Below, in pieces: positions 26,140 to 33,778 of a DNA stretch of 64,000 nt (positions within the stretch are counted from its first letter, which is position 1; each line of letters begins with the position of its first letter). The DNA comes from Streptomyces galbus (GTDB lineage: Bacteria; Actinomycetota; Actinomycetes; Streptomycetales; Streptomycetaceae): positions 667,692 through 731,691 of the forward strand of contig NZ_SZPR01000012.1 of the NCBI RefSeq assembly GCF_005280195.1, written 5' to 3'. The translations under genes and the position numbers were made by a program. A model generated the notes under the pieces. The model was not told the DNA's origin. It did no database searches and saw only the letters and a program-made list of their open reading frames with translations.

Positions 26140-26954
26140 GTGCGGTCTGCTCCGTTCTGGTGCTGGTAGGAGGGCTGCTCCGGGGTGGGGTGCGGGTTCC
26201 GGCCGCGGCCGGGCCCCTCGCCCTGGCTGCGGACCGGACCCTGGCTCTGGGCGGGCAGGACACCGCCGAAGCGGCGTTCGCGGCGCTGGTAGGCGTGCAG
26301 GCAGTCGAGGAAGTGCGCGGCGCGGAAGTCCGGCCACAGCACCTGCGGGAAGACCCACTCGGCGTAGGCGACCTGCCAGAGCATGAAGTTGGAGATGCGC
26401 TGTTCGCCGGAGGTCCTGATGACGAGGTCGACGTCGGGGGTGTCGGGGAAGGGCAGGTGCGCGGCGAAGCTCTCCTCGGTCACGGCGTCGGCCGGGACGC
26501 CGCTGCGGATCAGGGACCGTGCGGCCTCCACGATGTCCCGGCGCCCGCCGTGGTCGAAGGCGACGGTCAGCGTCATGCCCCGGTTGTCCCGCGTGAGGGT
26601 CATCAGGTCGGCGAAGTCCCGCGCCAGCGCGCCGGGCACCCGTGGGTCGCCGACCCCGAGGAAGCGGCAGCGGATGCCACGCGCGTGCAGCAGGGCCGCG
26701 TGCTTGCGGACGACGCGGCGCACCAGTTGCATGAGGAAGCCGACCTCCGTGCTGGGACGGCTCCAGTTCTCGGTGGAGAACGCGTACAGGCTGAGCCATC
26801 CGACGCCGGCCGACCGGGCCGCCTCGATCACGTCGATCACCGCGGCCTCGGCGGCCCGGTGCCCCGACGTCCGGGGCAAGGACCGCTGGGCGGCCCACCG
26901 CCCGTTGCCGTCCATGACGCAGGCGACGTGCCGAGGCGTCCCGCGCACACTCAT
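26136..26954 (-). CDS. uppS: cis-prenyl (undecaprenyl) diphosphate synthase
   Basis: 272 residues. MDGNGRWA near residue 15, SLYAFSTENW, DHGGRRDI and the C-terminal VIRTSGEQRISNFMLWQVAY are the five conserved regions of Z-prenyltransferases that extend FPP with IPP to cell-wall lipid carriers. The C-terminus carries an extra about 35-residue Gly/Gln/Pro tail. ATG 26954 follows GGGGGG. Streptomyces usually has a second, better-placed copy, so this is probably an accessory paralogue with a specialised chain length. Confidence 0.85.
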   Translation of the reverse strand: MSVRGTPRHVACVMDGNGRWAAQRSLPRTSGHRAAEAAVIDVIEAARSAGVGWLSLYAFSTENWSRPSTEVGFLMQLVRRVVRKHAALLHARGIRCRFLGVGDPRVPGALARDFADLMTLTRDNRGMTLTVAFDHGGRRDIVEAARSLIRSGVPADAVTEESFAAHLPFPDTPDVDLVIRTSGEQRISNFMLWQVAYAEWVFPQVLWPDFRAAHFLDCLHAYQRRERRFGGVLPAQSQGPVRSQGEGPGRGRNPHPTPEQPSYQHQNGADRT

Positions 26955-27108
26955 GTCCGCCCCCCATGACGACGACACCGCAGCTCACGGCCGTGCTGCG
27001 GCCACTCCTCCCAGGGTGCCAGCGCCGGACGGGGCAGTCGGTCCCGCCGAGGACAGTTCACCCTTCGCACGTCTGTACGGGGAGACCTCGGCGCGGCTAG
27101 GTGGTGCC

Positions 27109-27144
27109 TACAATGGAGTCGATCGTCTTGTGACCTGGATCACA
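27109..27144 (+). promoter_or_regulatory. Promoter -10 with perfect CRP site
   Basis: A TACAAT -10 hexamer at 27109-27114 is followed by TGTGACCTGGATCACA at 27129-27144, a perfect TGTGA-N6-TCACA CRP site. It lies just before the AGGAGGA ribosome site of the SatP gene, downstream of the likely start point, which would suit repression or roadblocking. Streptomyces CRP sites (GTG-N6-G-N-CAC) are similar. Confidence 0.65.
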
Positions 27145-27156
27145 GGAGGAGGCGTC

Positions 27157-27804
27157 ATGAGCACCCCGACCACCGACCAAGGAACCATCGGCGACCCCGG
27201 CCCCCTCGGCCTCGCCGCCTTCGCCGCGACGACGTTCGTCCTCAGTACGTTCAACGCGCACCTCATCACCGACCAGCGGCTGGCGGCCGTCGTCCTGCCG
27301 CTCGCGCTCTTCTACGGCGGACTCGCCCAACTCCTCGCCGCCATGTGGGAGTTCCGCAAGGGCAACACCTTCGGGGCCACCGCGTTCGGCTCCTTCGGCG
27401 CCTTCTGGCTGTCGTACGCCGCCTACGCGAAGTTCGTCGCGCCCGGCCTGCCGGCGTCCACCGCGCACCAGGCCACGGGGCTGTTCCTGCTGGTGTGGGC
27501 CGTCTTCACGGTCTACATGACGGTCGCCGCGACCCGTACGACCGGGGCGATCCTGGCCGTGTTCGTCATGCTGTCCGCGACGTTCGTCGTGCTGTGCGCC
27601 GCCGAGTTCGCGCAGTCGCCCAACACCGTGAAGGCCGGCGGCTGGCTCGGTCTCATCACGGCCGTGTGCGCCTGGTACGCCTCCTTCGCGGGCGTCACCA
27701 ACTCCACCTACAGGCGTGCCGTCGTGCCGGTCTTCCCGAACCTCGGCGAGCACCTGCGCTCGCGCCGCACGCACCACCACGGACCTTTCGGAGCCCACGC
27801 ATGA
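27157..27804 (+). CDS. SatP/GPR1-YaaH-family acetate transporter
   Basis: 215 residues with six membrane segments. The family signature N-P-x-P-L-G-L reads GDPGPLGLAAFAATTFV here, and FYGGLAQLLAAMWEFRKGNT and SFGAFWLSYA follow. Exports or imports acetate/succinate in bacteria. The next gene, acetyl-CoA synthetase, starts at 27801 with a four-base ATGA overlap; together they form a compact acetate-use operon. Confidence 0.9.
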   Translation: MSTPTTDQGTIGDPGPLGLAAFAATTFVLSTFNAHLITDQRLAAVVLPLALFYGGLAQLLAAMWEFRKGNTFGATAFGSFGAFWLSYAAYAKFVAPGLPASTAHQATGLFLLVWAVFTVYMTVAATRTTGAILAVFVMLSATFVVLCAAEFAQSPNTVKAGGWLGLITAVCAWYASFAGVTNSTYRRAVVPVFPNLGEHLRSRRTHHHGPFGAHA

Positions 27805-29825
27805 CCGGCTCGGGCATGACCGGCTCCGGTGGCGAGACGCTCTCCAACCTGCTCCACGAGGAGCGGCGGTTCCCGCCGCCCGCGGAGCTGGCCGACGCGG
27901 CCAACGCCACCGCGGCGGACTACGCACGCGCCGACGCCGACCGCCTGGCCTTCTGGGCGGAGGCGGCCCGCCGGCTGGAGTGGGCCCGGCCCTTCGACGA
28001 GGTGCTCGACTGGAGCCGCGCCCCGTTCGCCCGCTGGTTCACCGGCGGGCGCCTGAACGCGGCGTACAACTGCCTGGACCGGCACGTGGCGGCGGGCCTC
28101 GGGGAGCGGGTCGCCTTCCACTGGGAGGGCGAGCCCGGCGACACCCGCACGATCACCTACGCGCAGCTGACGGCCGAGGTCTGCCGGGCGGCCAACGCGC
28201 TGCGGTCGCTCGGCGTGCGCGCCGGCGACCGGGTGGCCCTCTACCTGCCGATGATCCCGGAGACGGTCGTCGCCATGCTGGCCTGCGCCCGTATCGGCGC
28301 CCCGCACACCGTCGTCTTCGGCGGCTTCTCCGCCGACGCGCTGCGCAGCCGCATCCTCGACTGCGACGCGCACGTGGTGATCACGGCCGACGGCGGCTAC
28401 CGACGGGGGAAGCCCTCGGCGCTGAAACCCGCGGTCGACGAGGCGCTGCGGGAGTGCCCCGACGTCCGCAGCGTGCTCGTCGTCCGCCGCACCGGACAGG
28501 AGGTCGACTGGACCGACGGGCGGGACGTGTGGTGGCACGACCTGGTGGACGCCCAGCCCGCCGAGCACGAGGCCGAGGCGTTCGACAGCGAACACCCGCT
28601 GTACATCATGTACACCTCGGGTACGACCGCCCGTCCCAAGGGCATCCTGCACACCACCGGCGGCTACCTCACCCAGGTCGCCTGGTCGCACTGGGCGGTG
28701 TTCGACGTCAAGCCCGACCGGGACGTGTTCTGGACGGCGGCGGACATCGGCTGGGTCACCGGCCACTCCTACATCGTCTACGGCCCGCTGGCCAACGGCG
28801 TCACCTCCGTGATGTACGAGGGGACACCGGACACCCCGCACCGCGGCCGCTGGTGGGAACTGATCGAGAAGTACCGCGTGTCGATCCTCTACTGCGCGCC
28901 GACCGCGATCCGCACCTTCATGAAGTGGGGCACCGACGTCCCCGCCCAGTTCGACCTGTCGTCGCTGCGCCTGCTGGGCTCGGTCGGTGAGCCGATCAAC
29001 CCGGAGGCGTGGATCTGGTACCGCCGGCACATCGGCTCCGACCGCTGTCCGGTCGTGGACACCTGGTGGCAGACCGAGACCGGCGCCCAGATGATCAGCC
29101 CGCTGCCCGGGGTGAGCGTGTGCAAGCCGGGCTCGGCGCTGCGCCCCCTGCCGGGCATCGCGGCCGACGTCGTCGACGACACCGGCACACCCGTGCCCGA
29201 CGGCGCCGGCGGCTACCTGGTCCTGACCGAGCCGTGGCCGGGGATGCTGCGCACCGTCTGGGGCGACGAACAGCGGTACGTCGACACGTACTGGTCGCGC
29301 TTCCCGGGGACGTACTTCGCCGGGGACGGCGCCAAGAAGGACGAGGACGGCGACATCTGGCTGCTGGGCCGGGTCGACGACGTCATGAACGTCTCCGGGC
29401 ACCGCATCTCCACCACGGAGGTGGAGTCCGCGCTCGTGTCCCATCCCCGGGTCGCCGAGGCGGCGGTGGTGGGCGCGGCCGACCCGACGACCGGGCAGGG
29501 TGTCGTGGCCTTCGTCATCCTGCGCGGCGACGGGGGCGAGCCGGGCGCCGGCGGCCCGGCCGACGCGGACGAGGTGGCCGCCGCACTGCGCTCCCACGTC
29601 GCCAAGGAGATCGGCCCGATCGCCAGGCCCCGCCAGATCCTGCTGGTCGCGGAGCTCCCCAAGACCCGCTCCGGCAAGATCATGCGCCGTCTGCTGCGGG
29701 ACGTGGCCGAGAACCGCGCCCTCGGCGACGTCACGACGCTCACGGACTCCGCGGTGATGGACGAGATCCGGGAGCGGCTGCCGTCGGGGGGCGCGGGCGG
29801 AGGCGACGGGGGCGAGGAGGCGTAG
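27801..29825 (+). CDS. acs: Acetyl-CoA synthetase
   Basis: 674 residues. P-loop TSGTTARPKGILHTTGGY, WTAADIGWVTGHSY, LGSVGEPINPEAW, VDTWWQTETGAQM and the C-terminal PKTRSGKIMRRLLR, whose Lys is the acetylation-controlled catalytic lysine. Makes acetyl-CoA from acetate and ATP. The start overlaps the SatP stop. The C-terminal Gly/Glu tail is short. A PII-like or acetyltransferase regulator is not adjacent. Confidence 0.95.
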   Translation: MTGSGMTGSGGETLSNLLHEERRFPPPAELADAANATAADYARADADRLAFWAEAARRLEWARPFDEVLDWSRAPFARWFTGGRLNAAYNCLDRHVAAGLGERVAFHWEGEPGDTRTITYAQLTAEVCRAANALRSLGVRAGDRVALYLPMIPETVVAMLACARIGAPHTVVFGGFSADALRSRILDCDAHVVITADGGYRRGKPSALKPAVDEALRECPDVRSVLVVRRTGQEVDWTDGRDVWWHDLVDAQPAEHEAEAFDSEHPLYIMYTSGTTARPKGILHTTGGYLTQVAWSHWAVFDVKPDRDVFWTAADIGWVTGHSYIVYGPLANGVTSVMYEGTPDTPHRGRWWELIEKYRVSILYCAPTAIRTFMKWGTDVPAQFDLSSLRLLGSVGEPINPEAWIWYRRHIGSDRCPVVDTWWQTETGAQMISPLPGVSVCKPGSALRPLPGIAADVVDDTGTPVPDGAGGYLVLTEPWPGMLRTVWGDEQRYVDTYWSRFPGTYFAGDGAKKDEDGDIWLLGRVDDVMNVSGHRISTTEVESALVSHPRVAEAAVVGAADPTTGQGVVAFVILRGDGGEPGAGGPADADEVAAALRSHVAKEIGPIARPRQILLVAELPKTRSGKIMRRLLRDVAENRALGDVTTLTDSAVMDEIRERLPSGGAGGGDGGEEA

Positions 29826-29884
29826 GACCGTCGGGCGCGGCGGGGTCGAGGACGGTGAGGGGGCGCAGGACCGGCGGGAGGTGT

Positions 29885-30892
29885 TCAGGCGGCCGTGAGG
29901 ACGATCTTGCCGCGGAGGTGACCCCGGGCGAAGCGCTCGTGCGCCGCCCGGGCGTCCTCGAGCGCGTACGTGCTGTCGATCGCCACGCGGACCGTGCCCG
30001 CGTCCAACAGGCTTCCCAGCTCGGCCAATTGCGCACCGTTCGAGCGGACCTGGGCGCTCGAGACCGTCACGCCGAGCCCGGCGACCTCGGCCTCGTCGAA
30101 CACCCCGGGCAGGACGGGGAACAGGGAGCCGCCGCGCTTGAGCGTGCGCAGGAAACGCCGGCTGTCCGGGCCGCCCACCGCGTCGAGCACGAGGTCGACG
30201 TCGCGCACGACGTCCTCGGCACGCTCCTGGGTGTAGTCGAGGAACCGGTCGGCGCCGAGGTCGCGCAGGAACGACTCGTGTCCGCCCGACGCCACCGCGA
30301 CCACCCGTGCGCCCCTCCACTTCGCCAGTTGCACGGCGAAGTGCCCCACGCCGCCTGCGGCGCCGTTGACGAGCACGGTCGTGCCGGCGTCGAGCCGCAC
30401 CGGGCGGTGCGGCGCGTCCTGGAAGGGGGAGGGGTGGTCGTGCCCCACCTCGATCAGGAACTGCCACGCCGTCAGCCCGGCCATGGGCACCCCGGCGGCG
30501 TGCACGTGGTCGATGCCGGCGGGCTTACGGGCCAGGTCTGCGGCGGGTGCGGCCACGTACTCGGCGTACGCGCTGCCCGCGAAGCTGGGGAAGCGCAGCA
30601 GGCCGAACACCTCGTCGCCCACGGCGAAGCGGTCCACGTCCGGGCCCAGGGCCTCGACGACACCCGACACGTCGGTCCCCGGGATGGCGGGCAGGGTGAC
30701 CGTCACGTCCGCGCCGGGCACGCTGGTCAGCCCGTCGCGCAGGAGCCGGTCCGGGGGATTGACGGCCGCCGCGTACACCCGCACGAGCACCTCACCCGGA
30801 CCGGGCTCCGGGACGGGCGCGTTCTCGTACCGCAGCACGTCGGGGCCGCCGTGCGCGTGGAGCCGGACGGCCTTCATGGTGCGTGTCGACAT
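29885..30892 (-). CDS. Zinc-less MDR quinone oxidoreductase
   Basis: 335 residues, NADPH-binding AAGGVGHFAVQLAKWRGARV at about 155-175. PGTDVSGVVEALGPDVDRFA and YAAAVNPPDRLLRDG are MDR landmarks, but the zinc ligands are missing, so this is a QOR/enone-reductase-like member. Divergent from the TetR at 31011, which probably represses it. ATG 30892 follows CAGGAGA. Confidence 0.85.
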   Translation of the reverse strand: MSTRTMKAVRLHAHGGPDVLRYENAPVPEPGPGEVLVRVYAAAVNPPDRLLRDGLTSVPGADVTVTLPAIPGTDVSGVVEALGPDVDRFAVGDEVFGLLRFPSFAGSAYAEYVAAPAADLARKPAGIDHVHAAGVPMAGLTAWQFLIEVGHDHPSPFQDAPHRPVRLDAGTTVLVNGAAGGVGHFAVQLAKWRGARVVAVASGGHESFLRDLGADRFLDYTQERAEDVVRDVDLVLDAVGGPDSRRFLRTLKRGGSLFPVLPGVFDEAEVAGLGVTVSSAQVRSNGAQLAELGSLLDAGTVRVAIDSTYALEDARAAHERFARGHLRGKIVLTAA

Positions 30893-30938
30893 CGTTTTCT
30901 CCTGCAGGGGGCACGGGGATACGCTCATCCGGAGCGGC

Positions 30939-30986
30939 GGTCCACATAAGTGAACCACTGATCCGAATATATGGACCACTGATCCG
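30939..30986. promoter_or_regulatory. Operator region of the MDR/TetR pair
   Basis: ACCACTGATCCG repeats directly at 30954-30965 and 30975-30986, 21 bp apart (two helical turns). GGTCCA (30939-30944) and TGGACC (30972-30977) form an inverted repeat. AT-rich, between divergent genes. Confidence 0.6.
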
Positions 30987-31010
30987 GATGGCAAGGGAGG
31001 CCGAGGGGCG

Positions 31011-31598
31011 ATGCGCGCCGACGCCAGGAAGAACCGCGACCACCTGCTCGCCGTGGCGGGCGGCGCCCTCGCCGAACAGGGGGTTGAGGTGTCGCTGCGG
31101 GACATCGCACGCCGGGCCGACGTCGGCCTCGCGACCCTGCTGCGCCACTTCCCGACACGCGAGGCACTGCTCGACGCGCTGCTGCGCACCGGCTTCGACG
31201 AGATGACCGCGAAGGCGGGCGAGCTGGAGACGTCGGCCTCGCCCGAGGACGCCCTCGTGTCGTGGCTGCGCGACTGCGTGGCGTGGACGACGGAGTACCG
31301 GGGCGCGACCGTGCTGATGGCCGCCGCCATCAAGGACCCCGACTCCGCGCTGCACGCCTCGTGCGTCACCCTGCGCGCGGCCGGCGCCCGCCTGCTGCAC
31401 CGCGCCCAGGCCGCGGGCGCGGCGCGCGAGGACATCGACGGCGAGGACCTGTTCGCCCTGATCGCCATGCTCGCCTGGCTGGGCGACCAGCCCTCCCTGG
31501 CCCCCCGGGCCGACCGCCTGTTCGATCTGGTGGCGGGGGCGGTGCTGACGGGCGCGGACGGCCAGGGCGTGTCTCCGATCGTCCGTCTGCCGGGCTGA
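31011..31598 (+). CDS. TetR-family regulator
   Basis: 195 residues. N-terminal HTH with LAEQGVEVSLRDIARRADVG and TLLRHFPTREALLDALL; the C-terminal domain (WLRDCVAWTTEYRGATVLM) is of the SbtR-like type. ATG 31011 follows GGGAGG. Divergent from the MDR reductase and probably autoregulated through the operator between them. Confidence 0.85.
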   Translation: MRADARKNRDHLLAVAGGALAEQGVEVSLRDIARRADVGLATLLRHFPTREALLDALLRTGFDEMTAKAGELETSASPEDALVSWLRDCVAWTTEYRGATVLMAAAIKDPDSALHASCVTLRAAGARLLHRAQAAGAAREDIDGEDLFALIAMLAWLGDQPSLAPRADRLFDLVAGAVLTGADGQGVSPIVRLPG

Positions 31599-31745
31599 GC
31601 GTCAGGGGGGAGACGACTGACGCCGCTCGGGCGGGCAGGGCCCGCGCGTGCGCAACCGTGACCATCGGATCTTTTCGGACCAGTCCCCCCTCGGGCTCGG
31701 CGTCGCCGGAGTTCCCTCGAAGTGTGGCTGAACGGGGGTGGCGTC

Positions 31746-32168
31746 ATGGGGACCGGACCGATTCCGGTAGTGCTCGTACTCGACACAGGCGACGGCGACG
31801 AGGATTACGCCGAGGAGCAACTGCAGAACCTGATCGCCGAGTTGAGTGAGCTGGACCTCGACGGCATCGACCGGATGAGGCAGGGCCCGCCCCCACCGGG
31901 CAGCCGCTCCACGGACGCCGTGCAGTGGGGTGCACTCGTCCTGGGTCTGGGCGGCAGCGGTGCCCTGCTCCCGGTGCTCGCCGCCGTCGTCCAGGAGCTG
32001 CAGGTCGCCGACTCGGGGGCCGTGTTCACCGGCCGGTCGTGCTCGACCACCGTGAACCGCTCCACCACCGCCGATGCCACCGCCCTGGTCCGTTCTCCCC
32101 GCTGGCAGTCCCTCCGCGCTCTCCTCCCCGGCGTCCAGCCGGCGCCCGTGCAGCCTCCCGGATCGTGA
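31746..32168 (+). CDS. EACC1-like (effector-associated constant component) protein, orphan
   Basis: 140 residues. The N-terminal YAEEQLQNLIAELSELDLDG and the GALVLGLGGSGALLPVLAAV core resemble EACC1 domains that in Actinobacteria sit next to caspase, trypsin or other effector genes of predicted conflict systems. Here the C-terminal about 55 residues (from the Ser/Thr-rich TGRSCSTTVNRSTTADATAL) do not look like the usual basic tail, so it could be truncated or frameshifted. No effector gene is adjacent. Confidence 0.5.
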   Translation: MGTGPIPVVLVLDTGDGDEDYAEEQLQNLIAELSELDLDGIDRMRQGPPPPGSRSTDAVQWGALVLGLGGSGALLPVLAAVVQELQVADSGAVFTGRSCSTTVNRSTTADATALVRSPRWQSLRALLPGVQPAPVQPPGS

Positions 32169-32199
32169 GACCCACCGTCGTGTCCCCCGCCCGAACGGC

Positions 32200-32784
32200 C
32201 TACTTGCTGGTGGCGAAACGCATCAGCGCGTGCTCGTCGCCCTGCTTGATCTTGCCCGTCGTGTTGATCACTGTGAGCTTCCACGTGCCGTCCACCCGCA
32301 GCACCTTGGCCACGGCGCAGCCGTTGTCCTGGGTGAGCAGGCTCGGCCAGATGTCGGCGACCTGTTGGGAGCTGCCTCCGGTCGCGTCGTAGACCTTGAA
32401 GCTGACGTTGCGCGCCTTCTGGAACGAACTGCCCTTCTTGTAGGCGGCGGCTATGAACACGATCGACGTGATGTTGGGGGGTACACGGGCGAACTCGACG
32501 GTCACCGTCTCGTCGTCACCGTCCCCGTGCCCGGTCTGGTTGTCGCCGCTGTGGACCAACGAGCCGTTGCCCATCGGGTCGAGCGAGTCGAGACCTGCGA
32601 GGCGCACCGGGTCCTGGCCCTGCAGGGCGATGGCGATCAGGTCGAGGTCCGTGCCGCTCTTGCGGCGCAACTTGCCGAGCATCCCGCCGCTGCTGCCGGC
32701 GGTGGGGTCCCAGGAAACGCCCAGGGACAGATGGGTCACTCCGTCCAGGTCCGCCGGACCGTCTTCCTTGGTGAGGGTGATCAT
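32200..32784 (-). CDS. TerD-family calcium-binding stress protein
   Basis: 194 residues. Starts MITLTKEDGPADLDGVTHLS and carries LVHSGDNQTGHGDGDDETVT, the Asp-rich calcium site of the TerD/TerZ/CABP family, plus FARVPPNITSIVFIAA. Members are linked to tellurite resistance, phage and stress response. It lies alone without other ter genes. Ends ALMRFATSK. Confidence 0.9.
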   Translation of the reverse strand: MITLTKEDGPADLDGVTHLSLGVSWDPTAGSSGGMLGKLRRKSGTDLDLIAIALQGQDPVRLAGLDSLDPMGNGSLVHSGDNQTGHGDGDDETVTVEFARVPPNITSIVFIAAAYKKGSSFQKARNVSFKVYDATGGSSQQVADIWPSLLTQDNGCAVAKVLRVDGTWKLTVINTTGKIKQGDEHALMRFATSK

Positions 32785-32950
32785 GCGTGGTGCATCCTTG
32801 TGTCGAAGGGACTACAACACGCAGAGTGTGCCGGGTGCCTTCGCGGTTCCACGAGACGGGTCTCAGAACGAGCAGAGCTCGCGCGAGGGCATGCTCACCG
32901 CCGGCTGGGCGCGGGAGCCCGCGGCCCGGACCCGTGGGGCGGCGCGAGGT

Positions 32951-33580
32951 CTAGGAAGCCGTCGCGGTCGAGGCCATGCCGTCCAGGAGAAGGCGCAGAA
33001 TCTGCTGGAGTTCGTCGGCGAGGGCCGAGCTGCTCCCTTCCGACGGGCGGTGGGCCCACCGGTACAGGGCTCCGAGGTAGACGTCGCGCAGGACGTTGCC
33101 GACGCCGAGCGGGGACATGCCCGGGTTCAGTTCCCCGCGGCTCATCCCCCGGTCGACGATCTCGGCGAACACCTGGGCCACGTACGGCTCTTCGAGTATG
33201 GGCCGCCCAGCCTTCACCCAGGCCGTGAGCATGGCCGCCGTCAGGTGCGGCTCTTCCTGGTTGATGCGGACGAGGATCGCCATGCACTGCCGCAGCTGCG
33301 CGACCGAGTCGGGGGTGAGCGCGCCGCTCTGCTCCAGGGCTGTCACCAGCGCGCCACGCCTCCTCTCTCCCCAGGCGGTGATGATGTCTTCCTTGCGCTG
33401 GAAGTAGTTGAAGAACGTCCCCCTCGCCACATCGGCGCGGTCAGCGATCTCGTTGATCGAGGTGTTCTCGTACCCCTTCTCCATGAAGAGCTCGACCGCA
33501 GCCGAGTAGAGGCGCTCCCTGACTCGCTGCTTGTTGCGTTCCCGGCGGCCGGCCTGCGGCATCGTCGCGCGCGAGTCCAT
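32951..33580 (-). CDS. TetR-family regulator at the cluster edge
   Basis: 209 residues. HTH: LYSAAVELFMEKGYENTSIN and EIADRADVARGTFFNYFQRK, followed by a long helical ligand domain. ATG 33580 follows AGGAGGGACGGA. It is transcribed like the PKS gene and lies 199 bases after its stop, with its own palindrome at 33706, so it is a probable cluster regulator. Confidence 0.8.
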   Translation of the reverse strand: MDSRATMPQAGRRERNKQRVRERLYSAAVELFMEKGYENTSINEIADRADVARGTFFNYFQRKEDIITAWGERRRGALVTALEQSGALTPDSVAQLRQCMAILVRINQEEPHLTAAMLTAWVKAGRPILEEPYVAQVFAEIVDRGMSRGELNPGMSPLGVGNVLRDVYLGALYRWAHRPSEGSSSALADELQQILRLLLDGMASTATAS

Positions 33581-33705
33581 TCCGTCCCTCCTGTGAACAT
33601 GTGAGTGCTCCCCGCCCGGGCGCACGGCCCGGGCGGGGGAGTCGGTCCTGGGCCGGTCGGCGCCGTGGGGGACGGCGGCATCCTGTCCTGCGCACTGCCG
33701 GCCCG

Positions 33706-33727
33706 ACTGTGATTTATATACCACAGT
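33706..33727. promoter_or_regulatory. Palindromic operator ACTGTG-N10-CACAGT
   Basis: A 22-bp inverted repeat in a small AT-rich island (TTTATATA core), 126 bases before the TetR start codon and 52 bases beyond the PKS stop. Expected binding site of that TetR. Confidence 0.65.
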
Positions 33728-33778
33728 GCAAGTTTAGGCGCTGCGCACGATGCGGGAAACGGAGCCGCCATGTGGTCG

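Noticed and set aside
27708..30467. 919-residue antisense frame across acs
   Set aside because: Covers acs in reverse with no domain; a GC-driven artefact.
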